A stretch of DNA of 64,000 nucleotides from Brevibacterium linens ATCC 9172 (GCF_900169165.1 NZ_FXYY01000003.1:62001-126000), one strand, 5' to 3'; positions 36,369-45,923 are shown, numbered from the stretch's first letter. Notes: generated by a model not told the origin, from the sequence alone. Program-made: numbers and translations.

Positions 36369-38279
36369 ATGACTGAAGCCATCACACGACGGGACAACCG
36401 CCGAAACGTAGCAATCGTCGCACATGTCGACCACGGCAAGACCACGCTGGTCGATGCCATGCTCCGGCAGACCGGTGTGTTCAGCGAACACGGCGACTTC
36501 GCCGAACGCGTCATGGATTCAGGCGACCTCGAACGTGAGAAGGGCATCACCATTCTCGCGAAGAACACATCTGTCCTCTACAACGGTCCTTCGGCCGGCG
36601 ACGACCCCATCGTCATCAATGTCATCGACACCCCGGGCCACGCCGACTTCGGCGGAGAGGTTGAACGCGGGCTGTCCATGGTCGACGGCGTCGTCCTCCT
36701 CGTCGACGCATCGGAGGGTCCGCTGCCGCAGACCCGCTTCGTCCTGCGCAAGACGCTGGCCGCGAAGCTGCCCGTCATCCTCGTAATCAACAAGACCGAC
36801 CGTGCCGATGCCCGCATCGACGGAGTCGTCGAGGAAGCCCAGGATCTGCTCCTGGGACTGGCCTCCGACCTCGCCGACGAGGTCCCCGACCTCGATGTCG
36901 ACTCCGTTCTCGACGTTCCCGTCGTCTTCGCCGCCGCGAAGGCAGGTGCCGCCTCCCTCGAACAGCCCGCCGATGGAGCGGTCCCGGACAACCCCGACCT
37001 CGAACCGCTGTTCAAGACGATCCTCGAGACGATCCCGGCACCGGAGATCAACTCCGACGGCATTCTCCAGGCACACGTCACGAACCTCGATGCCTCGCCG
37101 TTCCTCGGTCGTCTGGCGCTGCTGCGCATCTTCGGCGGCACGCTGAAGAAGGGCCAGCAGGTCGCCTGGGCACGCGGTGACGAGATCAGCTCGGTGAAGA
37201 TCACCGAGCTGCTCGAGACCCAGGGCCTCGACCGAGTGCCCGCCACGGAGGCTTCGGCCGGTGACATCGTCGCCGTGGCCGGCATTCCCGACATCATGAT
37301 CGGTGACACGCTCACCGACATCAACAATCCGAAGCCGATGCCGGCGATCGTCATCGACGATCCGGCGATCTCGATGACCGTGGGTATCAACACCTCCCCG
37401 CTGGCCGGCCGTGAGAAGAACACGAAGGTCACCGCCCGCATGGTCAAGGACCGCCTCGACCAGGAGCTCGTCGGCAACGTCTCGCTCAAGGTCGTCCCGA
37501 CCGAACGCCCTGACGCCTGGGAGGTCCAGGGTCGCGGTGAGCTGGCTCTGGCCATCCTCGTCGAGCAGATGCGCCGTGAAGGATTCGAACTCACGGTCGG
37601 CAAACCTCAGGTCGTGACCAAACAGGTCGACGGCAAGGTCCACGAGCCCTTCGAAGAGCTCACGGTCGACGTGCCGGAGGACTATCTCGGCGCTGTGACT
37701 CAGCTGCTGGCTGCACGCAAGGGCGTCATGTCGACGATGACGAACCACGGCACCGGCTGGGTGCGGATGGAGTTCAAGGTTCCCGCCCGCGGCCTCATCG
37801 GCTTCCGCACTCGGTTCCTCACCGAGACCCGCGGCACCGGAATCGCGAACACGATCTCGGCCGGATACGGACCGTGGGCCGGCAATATCGAGTTCCGCAT
37901 CAACGGCTCTCTCGTGGCCGACCGCGCCGGAACGGTGACCCCGTACGCGATGATCAACCTGCAGGACCGCGGCACCTTCTTCGTCGAACCGACCTCCGAG
38001 GTCTACGAGGGCCAGATCGTGGGCGAGAACTCCCGCGCCGACGACATGGACGTCAACATCACGAAGGAGAAGAAGCTGACGAATATGCGTTCGGCATCGG
38101 CTGACAGCTTCGAGAACCTCACTCCGCCGCGCAAGCTGACTCTCGAGGAGAGCCTCGAGTTCGCTCGTGAGGACGAGTGCGTCGAGGTCACCCCGGGTGC
38201 CATCCGCATCCGCAAGGTCGAACTCGATCAGAAGGAACGCGCCAAGCTCTACGCGAAGATGCGCCGCCAGAACGCCTGA
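36369..38279 (+). CDS. typA: Ribosome-associated GTPase TypA/BipA
   Basis: The 636-residue translational GTPase binds the 70S ribosome and supports subunit assembly and stress responses. G1 is AHVDHGKTTLVD at residues 19-30, then the switch II motif DTPGHADFGGEVERGL and the NKTD specificity motif. EF-G-like domains III and V and the TypA-specific C-terminal domain follow, the latter including RGLIGFRTRFLTETRGTG. Length is normal. A short hairpin lies in the leader. In many actinobacteria typA stands at the head of the mshB-fdx-dapC region, as here. Confidence 0.97.
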   Translation: MTEAITRRDNRRNVAIVAHVDHGKTTLVDAMLRQTGVFSEHGDFAERVMDSGDLEREKGITILAKNTSVLYNGPSAGDDPIVINVIDTPGHADFGGEVERGLSMVDGVVLLVDASEGPLPQTRFVLRKTLAAKLPVILVINKTDRADARIDGVVEEAQDLLLGLASDLADEVPDLDVDSVLDVPVVFAAAKAGAASLEQPADGAVPDNPDLEPLFKTILETIPAPEINSDGILQAHVTNLDASPFLGRLALLRIFGGTLKKGQQVAWARGDEISSVKITELLETQGLDRVPATEASAGDIVAVAGIPDIMIGDTLTDINNPKPMPAIVIDDPAISMTVGINTSPLAGREKNTKVTARMVKDRLDQELVGNVSLKVVPTERPDAWEVQGRGELALAILVEQMRREGFELTVGKPQVVTKQVDGKVHEPFEELTVDVPEDYLGAVTQLLAARKGVMSTMTNHGTGWVRMEFKVPARGLIGFRTRFLTETRGTGIANTISAGYGPWAGNIEFRINGSLVADRAGTVTPYAMINLQDRGTFFVEPTSEVYEGQIVGENSRADDMDVNITKEKKLTNMRSASADSFENLTPPRKLTLEESLEFAREDECVEVTPGAIRIRKVELDQKERAKLYAKMRRQNA

Positions 38280-38331
38280 GCCGGAATCCTTGATCCGGCA
38301 GCACCGAATGACCTCGAGCACCCAGGAACCA

Positions 38332-39651
38332 ATGACTGTTACGCCACGCGTCCTCCTCGTGCACGCTCATCCCGACGATGAGACGATCACGACGGGCGGC
38401 ACGATCGCCGCATTGGTCTCCGAGGGTGCCGAGGTCATGGTGCTCACCGCCACCCGCGGTGAGGGCGGCGAGGTCATCCCCGCAGAGCTGAAGCAGCTCG
38501 AGGGCGACCGGGCCGGTCTCGCCCGGGCCCGGGAGCAGGAGATCGCCGAGGCGATGCGCGCCCTCGGGGTGCGACTGCACGCGTTCCTCGGCGGGACCAC
38601 GCGCACCTTCGAGGATTCGGGCATGGAATGGGGACCGGATGGGCACGCCCGACCAGCGGTGTCGATGACCGACGATGCCCTGTGCGCAGCTGACATCACG
38701 ACGGTGGCCCGACACATCGCCGCCGTCATCGATGCCTTCGAACCGCATGCGGTCATCACCTACGCCGCCAACGGGGGCTACGGCCACCCCGATCATGTGC
38801 GCGTGCACGAGGCCACGAGTCTGGCCGTCGACCTCGCCGAGTGGCGGACCGGTCGGCTCCTGTGCGTCGACACCCCCACCGAGGTGGCCCGCCGATCGTT
38901 CGACCCCAACCAGGACGGGTTCGCCGAGACCGGTTTCGCTGCCGCCGAGACGATCCCGGCCAAACCACCGGTCGGTCAGATCGTCGTCGACCAGGACGTC
39001 GCCTCGGTGCTGTCGGCCAAACGGGCGGCACTCGAGGCTCATCGCACCCAGGTGAGCGTGTCCGGCGGCTTCTTCGCCCTGTCCAACGGTGTCGGTCAGA
39101 GGATCGGCGACCGCGAGTACTTTTCGATCGGGGCAGGCACTCCGGTCCCATCCGAGATCCTCAACACCGGACCGGCCCCGCACGTGCTCACCGGCCTCGA
39201 CGTCGCAGCGGTCGAAGCTCAGGAGAACCCAGCGGCTCAGCCCCTGCGACGGCGACGGGAACCGCGGAAGCCCGGAATCTTCGCCTACCTCCACTCCGCT
39301 GTGCTCGGCCTGCTCATCGCCTTCCTCGGCACCATGCAGCATCTCAACGTCACTGTGGTCAACCTCGGCGAGACCCCGATCATCCTGCCGTGGGGACTCG
39401 TGCTGGCCCTGGCTCTGTCCGCGGCAGGACTGTGGCACCTGAAGACGATGTATCGCAGCAGCGCCCCGATGCTTCTCGCCGCCGTGATCATCGCCGTACT
39501 GTCCTTCGTCTTCGGCCAGCCGAAGTGGCTGCCCGGCGCCGATATGATCGTCACCGGACTGCTGCGTTCCGTTGTGTGGCTGCTCGGACCGATGGTCCTG
39601 GCCGCTGCCTTCTCCTTCATCAACGTGCGCGGGCACGATCGCACTCGCTAG
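38332..39651 (+). CDS. mshB: MshB-type mycothiol-pathway deacetylase fused to a membrane domain
   Basis: Residues 1 to about 300 form a PIG-L zinc deacetylase with HAHPDDE at 11-17 and GYGHPDHVRVH, matching MshB, which deacetylates GlcNAc-inositol in mycothiol synthesis. ATRGEGGEVIPAELKQLEGD is typical of MshB rather than of other PIG-L enzymes. From about residue 315 four membrane helices follow, similar to the separate DUF6113 membrane protein found beside mshB in other actinobacteria. The ATG at 38332 has AGGA five bases upstream; one at 38308 is also in frame. Total length is 439 residues. Confidence 0.88.
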   Translation: MTVTPRVLLVHAHPDDETITTGGTIAALVSEGAEVMVLTATRGEGGEVIPAELKQLEGDRAGLARAREQEIAEAMRALGVRLHAFLGGTTRTFEDSGMEWGPDGHARPAVSMTDDALCAADITTVARHIAAVIDAFEPHAVITYAANGGYGHPDHVRVHEATSLAVDLAEWRTGRLLCVDTPTEVARRSFDPNQDGFAETGFAAAETIPAKPPVGQIVVDQDVASVLSAKRAALEAHRTQVSVSGGFFALSNGVGQRIGDREYFSIGAGTPVPSEILNTGPAPHVLTGLDVAAVEAQENPAAQPLRRRREPRKPGIFAYLHSAVLGLLIAFLGTMQHLNVTVVNLGETPIILPWGLVLALALSAAGLWHLKTMYRSSAPMLLAAVIIAVLSFVFGQPKWLPGADMIVTGLLRSVVWLLGPMVLAAAFSFINVRGHDRTR

Positions 39652-39699
39652 ACTCGTGCGAACCGCACCGAATCAGTCGTTATCGACACCCTCGGGAGA

Positions 39700-41460
39700 A
39701 TGATGCCGACCAATACCTTTTCCGATGGAACCTCGAACGCAGGCGGGCCCGACCCGTCCGACAGCGATGTCCGCAAGAAGAAGATCTGGCCCATCATCCT
39801 CATGGCCGTTCTCGTGCTTGCCGCCGTCTACGTAGTGATCGGCTTCTTCAGCGGGCGAATGCTGGCACCGGGTACGACCGTGGCCGGAATCGACATCGGC
39901 GGCAAGTCCGCGACAGACGCCGAGACCACCCTGCGCAATGATCTGCGCGATGACGCGGAGAAGGCCATCGTCTTAAAGGCCGGAGAGCCGACCGCTAAGC
40001 TCGACCCGGAGAAGGCCGGAATCACCTTCGACGCGGGAGCGACAGTCGAGCGCATCACCGGCTTCAGCCTCGATCCCACCGTCATCTGGCACCGGCTCTT
40101 CGGTGATGACGACGTCGACCCCGTCATCAAGGTCGATGAGGAGAAGTTCGACAAGGCAACGGCGACGGTCACCGAATCACTGGCCGTCGAACCGACAGAC
40201 GCCGAACTCGAGTTCGACAAGACCACCCCGAAGGTCAAGGACGGCACGAACGGGCAGACCGTCGACACCGCCGCCGTGCGCACCGCCGTCGACGATCATT
40301 GGCTGCGCACCGAGGATGCTCTGCCGGTCAGCTCGACGAGCGTCGAACCCGACATCACCACGGCCGAAGCCGAAGACATGGCCGACGGATTCGCGAAAGA
40401 CGCCGTGAGCAAGGACCTCACGATCACGGCGAAGCCTGGGAAGGATGCGGACTCCGAGGTCAAGGGCGGTGACCTCACCGTGTCCCCGAAGACCATTGCG
40501 AAGACTCTGACATTCAGAGCCGAGGACTCGAAGCTCACGCCCGTCTTCGACCAGGAAGCTCTGCAGAAATCCGTGCTGGCTGCGAACAAGGACATCGGGC
40601 GACCGGCCGAGGACGCGAGTTTCGAGATCAAGGACGGCAAGCCCGAGGTCGTGCCCTCCCGTGACGGCATCGGCATCAAGGCCAAGGAGCTGACCGGAGC
40701 GGTCACCGACGCCGTCAACGGCAAGGAAGACAAACCGAGCGTGACCCTGGCTTCCGTCAAACCCGACTTCACCACGAAGGATGCGAAGAAGGCCGATGTC
40801 TCCGACACTGTGTCTCAGTTCTCCACCGGGTACAACTCCGAACCCAACCGCGATACCAACCTGCGGGTGGCTTCGAAGAAGGTCTCCGGCACCGTGCTCC
40901 AGCCGGGCGAGCAGTTCTCCCTCAACGAGGCTCTGGGCCAGCGCACAGCGGCGAACGGCTACAAGCCTGCCGGCGTGATCTCCGAAGGTCAGATGAAGGA
41001 AGACTACGGCGGCGGAGTCTCACAGGTGTCGACGACACTGTTCAATGCCGCGTTCTTCGCCGGTTTCGACCTCGACGAACACCAGGCGCATTCGCGCTAT
41101 ATCTCCCGCTATCCGGAGGGCCGCGAGTCGACCCTCGACTGGTCCTCGATCGATATGAAGTTCACGAACAACTCGAAGACCCCGGTCGTTCTCGACATGT
41201 ACCTCAAGGACGGAGAGGTCCATGCGAAGGTCTTCGGCGTCAAGAAGTACGATGTGTCGGCCGGCGCCTCGGATCGGTTCAACCACACCTCACCGGGTTC
41301 GATCACCGAAAGCGGACCGTCGTGCACCCCGCAGTCGCCGAAGGGCGGCTGGTCGATCCGGATCACCCGGACCATGAAGGACATCAGTTCGGGTCAGACC
41401 ACGAAGGACGGATTCACCACGGTCTACCGGCCGGTGAACAAGGTCGAATGCCAGGGCTGA
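39700..41460 (+). CDS. VanW-family membrane-anchored cell-envelope protein
   Basis: The 586-residue protein has a cytosolic basic segment, one membrane helix at about residues 28-50, and an extracellular region. Two repeated alpha/beta units of the PG_binding_4 type follow (TVAGIDIGGKSATDAE at the start of the first). The VanW domain is near the C-terminus, with GTVLQPGEQFSLNEALGQR and YGGGVSQVSTTLFNAAF. VanW-like proteins are linked to peptidoglycan, but their reaction is unknown. The C-terminal tail has two Cys that may pair. GGGAGA lies before the ATG. It is 48 bases after mshB. Confidence 0.9.
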   Translation: MMPTNTFSDGTSNAGGPDPSDSDVRKKKIWPIILMAVLVLAAVYVVIGFFSGRMLAPGTTVAGIDIGGKSATDAETTLRNDLRDDAEKAIVLKAGEPTAKLDPEKAGITFDAGATVERITGFSLDPTVIWHRLFGDDDVDPVIKVDEEKFDKATATVTESLAVEPTDAELEFDKTTPKVKDGTNGQTVDTAAVRTAVDDHWLRTEDALPVSSTSVEPDITTAEAEDMADGFAKDAVSKDLTITAKPGKDADSEVKGGDLTVSPKTIAKTLTFRAEDSKLTPVFDQEALQKSVLAANKDIGRPAEDASFEIKDGKPEVVPSRDGIGIKAKELTGAVTDAVNGKEDKPSVTLASVKPDFTTKDAKKADVSDTVSQFSTGYNSEPNRDTNLRVASKKVSGTVLQPGEQFSLNEALGQRTAANGYKPAGVISEGQMKEDYGGGVSQVSTTLFNAAFFAGFDLDEHQAHSRYISRYPEGRESTLDWSSIDMKFTNNSKTPVVLDMYLKDGEVHAKVFGVKKYDVSAGASDRFNHTSPGSITESGPSCTPQSPKGGWSIRITRTMKDISSGQTTKDGFTTVYRPVNKVECQG

Positions 41461-41493
41461 GCCCTCGCAGCAGGATTCCGGCCGGCTGACCGG

Positions 41494-42579
41494 TCAGCGG
41501 GCTTCGGCGTACCAGGACCGATGGCGGACAGTCGCGCCGAGAGAGGCGAAGAGGTTCAACGATGCCTCATTGCTCGACTCGATGTCGACGAGGTAGGACC
41601 GAACCCCGCGCTGAGCGAGCAGCGCCGCGGCAGCTGCGGCCACCGAACGCCCGGCACCGCGGCGCCGCAGATCGGGACGGGTGATGAGGTTGGTGATGAC
41701 CCCCCATTTGCTGCGCTCGACCACTCTGCATGCCGCCACCATCGATCGGGATCCGTCGGGATGCTCGGCGTAGGCAGTGACGAACTCACACGGCTGATCG
41801 GCTTCGATGAGTGTCTTGAACGCCTCAGCCGAACCCGGTTCCTCACCAGGGCTGCGCTGCGACGTCCACGCGGCGAAGTGCTCGGAGGACGGTGCATCGT
41901 TCACGTCGATGAGCAGACCGGCAGCGGCCGCCTCGGCGGGGGAAGACACGCCGCCGGCTGCCTCGCTCGTGGCGCCGGTGAGCAGCAGGGTGGCCTCTGA
42001 GGGGGTGTAGCCGCGGGCCGAGAGCAGGGAAGCGAGCCCCTCGCATTCTGGAGCAAGCGCGGTGGAATCATCGGCGGAATAGATCTGGACGCGACCGGGC
42101 TCGCCTCGGGTCCGATACCACTCCTCGACTGCGTCGAGCCCCTGTTCCCACCCGAGACCGGTGTCGGAGATGGGCAGGCACGAATTGGCTCGGCGGGTCG
42201 CGGACTCCGAATGGCGCAGCAGCCAGCCCTTCTGCAGCAGGCTGACCTCGGCGGCCGCCTCGGTGCCTTCGTTGCGCAGGTTCTCCACATGCAGCCAGGA
42301 CACATCGCGGGGCAGCCAGGCGGCCGCGGAGATGCGCCGCAGATCAACGGCGGAGACGATCTCGTGGGTGCGTCCGGCTTTGGTGGGAGCCGGGGGCACC
42401 TCGTGGACGAGGAGGATCTGGGCACGGGCGATGCGCAGGGGGCCGCGCTTGGTATCGATCTCGAGTCCCGCCTCGTCGACGGCTGTGACGACGCCGAGGG
42501 CATCGGACGTCGAATGGGTGTCACCGGGGTCGAGCGAATACCGCACGACCACTCGTCTGCCGGGCTGCAGATCGTCCAC
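41494..42579 (-). CDS. GNAT-family N-acetyltransferase with an N-terminal beta domain
   Basis: The 361-residue protein has an N-terminal SH3-like segment starting VDDLQPGRRVVVRY, a degenerate central region, and a C-terminal GNAT domain. The acetyl-CoA loop is RPDLRRRGAGRSVAAAAAALL, then the SSNEASLNLFASLGATVRH signature. The start is a GTG at 42579 with GGAGGAAGG a few bases upstream; the frame is open far beyond it, but without similarity. It is divergent from fdxA. The substrate is unknown. Confidence 0.87.
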   Translation of the reverse strand: MDDLQPGRRVVVRYSLDPGDTHSTSDALGVVTAVDEAGLEIDTKRGPLRIARAQILLVHEVPPAPTKAGRTHEIVSAVDLRRISAAAWLPRDVSWLHVENLRNEGTEAAAEVSLLQKGWLLRHSESATRRANSCLPISDTGLGWEQGLDAVEEWYRTRGEPGRVQIYSADDSTALAPECEGLASLLSARGYTPSEATLLLTGATSEAAGGVSSPAEAAAAGLLIDVNDAPSSEHFAAWTSQRSPGEEPGSAEAFKTLIEADQPCEFVTAYAEHPDGSRSMVAACRVVERSKWGVITNLITRPDLRRRGAGRSVAAAAAALLAQRGVRSYLVDIESSNEASLNLFASLGATVRHRSWYAEAR

Positions 42580-42769
42580 GTCTGGCCTTCCTCCGCGAAA
42601 TTGATGCCCTCCCACCCTATGACACGCTCGCCCCGGTCGGGCGCAGTCAGCAGCGGCGATGTCAGATGCAATGCGAATCACCTGAGACCGGTGAGCACAG
42701 GAATCCCCCGGAGGCGTATTGTGGGAGGCATATGCGCACCATCTGTGAGTCTTTCGAGGAGTCAGCCCA

Positions 42770-43096
42770 GTGACGTACATCATTGCCCAGCCCTGTGTCG
42801 ACCTCAAGGACAAGGCCTGCATCGACGAATGTCCCGTCGACTGCATCTACGAGGGCGAACGCAGCCTGTACATCCACCCCGACGAATGCGTCGACTGCGG
42901 CGCGTGCGAACCCGTGTGCCCCGTCGAAGCCATCTTCTACGAAGACGATGTGCCCGATGAATGGGAAGAGTACTACAAGGCCAATGTCGAATTCTTCGAC
43001 GACCTCGGTTCGCCCGGCGGCGCCGCGAAGCTCGGCAACACCGGCAAGGACCACCCGATCATCTCCGCCCTGCCGCCGCAGAACCACGACGACTGA
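42770..43096 (+). CDS. fdxA: 7Fe ferredoxin ([3Fe-4S][4Fe-4S])
   Basis: A 108-residue low-potential electron carrier. Cysteines at 9, 17, 21, 25, 40, 43, 46 and 50 match the eight positions of Azotobacter ferredoxin I shifted by one, so one cluster should be 3Fe-4S and the other 4Fe-4S. The C-terminal half has the actinobacterial WEEYYKANVEFFDDLGSPGG extension. The start is GTG with GAGGAG at 42756-42761; TATTGT at 42717-42722 is a -10 candidate. dapC begins three bases after its stop. Confidence 0.96.
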   Translation: MTYIIAQPCVDLKDKACIDECPVDCIYEGERSLYIHPDECVDCGACEPVCPVEAIFYEDDVPDEWEEYYKANVEFFDDLGSPGGAAKLGNTGKDHPIISALPPQNHDD

Positions 43097-43099
43097 CCG

Positions 43100-44221
43100 A
43101 TGACGAACACCTTCGGACTCAACCTCCCGGACTACCCCTGGGACCGACTCACGGAATACCGCAACCGGGCCGCCGAGCATCCCGACGGAGTGTGCGACCT
43201 GTCCATCGGCACGCCCGTCGACCCCACCCCCGAAGTGATCCGTCGTGCCCTGTCGGAGGCCGGAGATGCGCACGGCTACCCGACGACCGCCGGAACGGCG
43301 CAGCTGCGTGAAGCCATCGCCTGGTGGTATGAGAACTGGCATTCGGTCGACCTCGACCCCGCTGCCGAAATCCTGCCGACCGTCGGCTCGAAGGAGCTCG
43401 TCGCCTGGCTGCCCACTCTGTTGGGGCTGCGCGAACGCGGGCTCGCCGTCGCCTGTCCCTCCGCCGCGTACCCGACCTATGAGATGGGGGCGACCATCGC
43501 GGGTGTCGAATGCCGCCGCATCGATGCCGCTCAGGTCGTCGACGGAGTCTCGTTGGACGGCATCGGTCTGCTGTGGATCAACACCCCGAGCAATCCGACG
43601 GGTGAGGTCCTCGACGTCGGCACCCTCGCCGAGGTGGTTCGCCGTGCTCGCGCCGCCGGAGTCGTCGTGGCGTCGGACGAATGCTACGGACTGCTCAACT
43701 GGGAATCCGATGAGCCGGCACCGAGTGTGCTTGCAGCCGCGGGGGAGTCGAACGCCGGCGTGCTGAGCGTGTACTCGATGTCGAAGCAGTCGAATCTCGC
43801 CGGCTATCGAGCGGCGTTCGTCGCCGGCGATGCCGAGCTCATCTCGGATCTCACCCGCTCGCGCAAACACGCAGGCATGATCGTGCCCTTCCCGATCCAG
43901 GAGGCCATGGTCGCCGGACTGCGCGACACGGAACACGTGCTGGCGCAGAAGGAGACCTACCGGGCGCGGCGCGAGCAGCTGCGAACTGGGCTCGAGGAGT
44001 TCGGATTCCGCATCGATCATTCGACCGCGGGTCTCTACCTGTGGTCGACAGCAGACAAGAACTGCTGGCAGTCCCTGGCTGACCTCGCCGAACTCGGCAT
44101 CGTCGCAGGTCCCGGTGAGTTCTACGGATCGGCGGCTGCCGACCATGTGCGAATTGCGCTGACCGCCACCGACGAACGTATCCGGTCCGCGGCCGAGCGT
44201 CTTCGGGCCGCCGTACAATGA
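43100..44221 (+). CDS. dapC: N-succinyl-L,L-diaminopimelate aminotransferase DapC
   Basis: The 373-residue fold-type I aminotransferase converts N-succinyl-2-amino-6-ketopimelate to N-succinyl-diaminopimelate in lysine and peptidoglycan synthesis. The PLP lysine is Lys229 in SMSKQSNLAGYR, with Asp193 and Tyr196 in ASDECYGL and the NTPSNPTGEV loop near 161. The fdxA-dapC pair is conserved across actinobacteria and fixes the assignment as DapC rather than a generic transaminase. Translation is probably coupled to fdxA. Confidence 0.95.
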   Translation: MTNTFGLNLPDYPWDRLTEYRNRAAEHPDGVCDLSIGTPVDPTPEVIRRALSEAGDAHGYPTTAGTAQLREAIAWWYENWHSVDLDPAAEILPTVGSKELVAWLPTLLGLRERGLAVACPSAAYPTYEMGATIAGVECRRIDAAQVVDGVSLDGIGLLWINTPSNPTGEVLDVGTLAEVVRRARAAGVVVASDECYGLLNWESDEPAPSVLAAAGESNAGVLSVYSMSKQSNLAGYRAAFVAGDAELISDLTRSRKHAGMIVPFPIQEAMVAGLRDTEHVLAQKETYRARREQLRTGLEEFGFRIDHSTAGLYLWSTADKNCWQSLADLAELGIVAGPGEFYGSAAADHVRIALTATDERIRSAAERLRAAVQ

Positions 44222-44455
44222 TTGCGGGGGTGGGGTACGGCGCTTGTGAACCACCGGTTTCCGAGCGTCCGCTAAGGCACCGCTAAGACTTCGTGCAGGC
44301 CAAAAAACTGTTATTTTACCTGGTCAGAAATATTACCGACCAGTATAAGAAGCGTGCAGTGATTTTCTGATTCCCGCAGTTGTCGGTAGTCTTTGAAAGA
44401 ACTGTGCAAAACACCTCAGGAAGTTCTTGGGGTCGGTCAACGGTGAGGAGATCGA
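44222..44455 (+). promoter_or_regulatory. gltA upstream control region
   Basis: A 234-base AT-richer region. CTGGTC at 44320-44325 and GACCAG at 44338-44343 form an inverted repeat with a 12-base spacer. AGAACTGTGCAAA at 44398-44410 matches 11 of 13 positions of the RamB consensus known from Corynebacterium. TATAAG near 44344 is a weak -10 candidate. GAGGAG precedes the ATG. Binding by any regulator is inferred. Confidence 0.45.
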
Positions 44456-45739
44456 ATGACTTCGGAGGCGAACCTCAGGATCGCTGATACGGAGCTGACA
44501 CTGCCCGAGGTGTCAGCAACGGCGGGCAACAACGGATACCGTATCGGCTCTCTGCTGAAAGAGACCGGCGCGGTCACATACGATCCAGGGTTTGCCAACA
44601 CCGCAGCCACCTCGTCGTCCATCACCTACATCGATGGTGACAACGGTGAGCTGCAGTACCGCGGGTACCCGATCGAACAGCTCGCGGAACAGTCGAACTT
44701 CGTCGAAGTCTGCTACCTCCTCATCTATGGTGAGCTGCCGACGCAGGAACAGTACGACGCCTTCGACGCTCGCCTGCGCGGACACACCATCGTCCACGAG
44801 GACCTGCGACGCTTCTTCCGTGCGTTCCCGTACGACGCTCATCCGATGCCTATGGTTGCAGCCGCCGTCGCGGCTTTGTCGACGTTCTACCAAGATGACC
44901 TCGATGTCTTTGACGAAGATCAGATCGACACGTCGTCATTCCGTCTGCTCGCGAAGATGCCGACCATCGCAGCTCTCGCGCATCGGAAGAACATGGGGCT
45001 GCCGGTCATCCACCCGGACAACTCGCTGAGCCTGGTGGAGAACTTCCTGCGCGTGAACTTCGGCGTTCCCGCTGAGGAATACGAACCGGATCCGCTGGCT
45101 GTCAAGGCCATGGATCAGCTGTTCATCCTCCACGCCGATCACGAGCAGAACTGCTCGACCTCGACGGTTCGTCTCGTCGGCTCCTCGCAGGCCAACGTGT
45201 TCCAGTCGATCTCGGCCGGAGTCAACGCCTTGGCCGGACCGCTGCACGGCGGCGCGAACTCCGCCGTGCTCGAGATGCTCGAGCAGATCGCGGCCTCCGA
45301 TGACGGACCGAAGAAGTTCATGGAGCGCGTGAAGAACAAGGAAGACGGCGTTCGTCTCATGGGCTTCGGTCACCGCGTGTACAAGAACTACGATCCGCGC
45401 GCGAAGATCATCAAGAAGACGGCCGACGAGGTTCTCGCCCGCTCCGGCGGCGACCCGCTGCTCGAGCTTGCTCAGCAGCTCGAGGAGATCGCGCTGGCCG
45501 ACGACTACTTCGTCGAGCGCAAGCTCTACCCGAACGTCGACTTCTACACGGGTCTCATCTACAAGGCCCTCGGCTTCCCGACGAATATGTTCACCGTGCT
45601 GTTCTCGGTCGGTCGTCTGCCCGGCTGGATCGCTCAGTGGCGCGAGATGATCAAGGACCCCGAGACGAAGATCGGCCGTCCTCGCCAGATCTACACAGGC
45701 GAATACAACCGGAACTACACGGACATCAGCGAACGCTGA
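44456..45739 (+). CDS. gltA: Citrate synthase (type II)
   Basis: The 427-residue enzyme condenses acetyl-CoA and oxaloacetate to start the TCA cycle. The N-terminal beta part with YIDGDNGELQYRGYPIEQLA is that of hexameric type II synthases. Catalytic regions include LHADHEQNCSTSTVR, GPLHGGANSAVLEML and MGFGHRVYKNYDPRAK with the active-site His. Length is standard. It has its own promoter region and a terminator. Confidence 0.97.
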   Translation: MTSEANLRIADTELTLPEVSATAGNNGYRIGSLLKETGAVTYDPGFANTAATSSSITYIDGDNGELQYRGYPIEQLAEQSNFVEVCYLLIYGELPTQEQYDAFDARLRGHTIVHEDLRRFFRAFPYDAHPMPMVAAAVAALSTFYQDDLDVFDEDQIDTSSFRLLAKMPTIAALAHRKNMGLPVIHPDNSLSLVENFLRVNFGVPAEEYEPDPLAVKAMDQLFILHADHEQNCSTSTVRLVGSSQANVFQSISAGVNALAGPLHGGANSAVLEMLEQIAASDDGPKKFMERVKNKEDGVRLMGFGHRVYKNYDPRAKIIKKTADEVLARSGGDPLLELAQQLEEIALADDYFVERKLYPNVDFYTGLIYKALGFPTNMFTVLFSVGRLPGWIAQWREMIKDPETKIGRPRQIYTGEYNRNYTDISER

Positions 45740-45822
45740 GTCCTTCAGCTCAGCCGGCCACACGTCAGCGACGTGACAACGGACGGTCGAGCCCCACCTC
45801 GGCGCATGTGTCGTCGAGCCCA

Positions 45823-45865
45823 CGCAACGGCGTCGGAGCAGAATCTTCTGTCCGACGCCGTTGCG
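45823..45865. terminator. Terminator downstream of gltA
   Basis: A perfect 15-base stem, 45823-45837 with 45851-45865, has a 13-base loop. It begins 84 bases after the gltA stop. Confidence 0.85.
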
Positions 45866-45873
45866 CATTCTCG

Positions 45874-45923
45874 GCTCGGTCTCGTGCAGGCGCTCTTTGC
45901 TCGGGCTCGTGCAGCCGCTCTTT
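45874..45923. repeat. Two-copy 25-base tandem repeat
   Basis: Each unit starts GCTCGG and contains CTCGTGCAGSCGCTCTTT; the copies differ at two positions. It lies just after the gltA terminator and looks like a recent slippage duplication. Confidence 0.75.

Noticed and set aside
36519..38321. 600-codon open frame opposite typA
   Set aside because: Antisense shadow with no motif, ribosome-binding site or promoter; typA fully explains the DNA.
41485..41498. Perfect 14-base palindrome between vanW-like and GNAT genes as a terminator
   Set aside because: With no loop it leaves only a five-base stem, and it includes the GNAT stop codon; too weak to call.
42580..42846. N-terminal extension of the GNAT protein to an ATG at 42846
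   Set aside because: It would overlap fdxA and its promoter. The GTG at 42579 has a strong ribosome-binding site.
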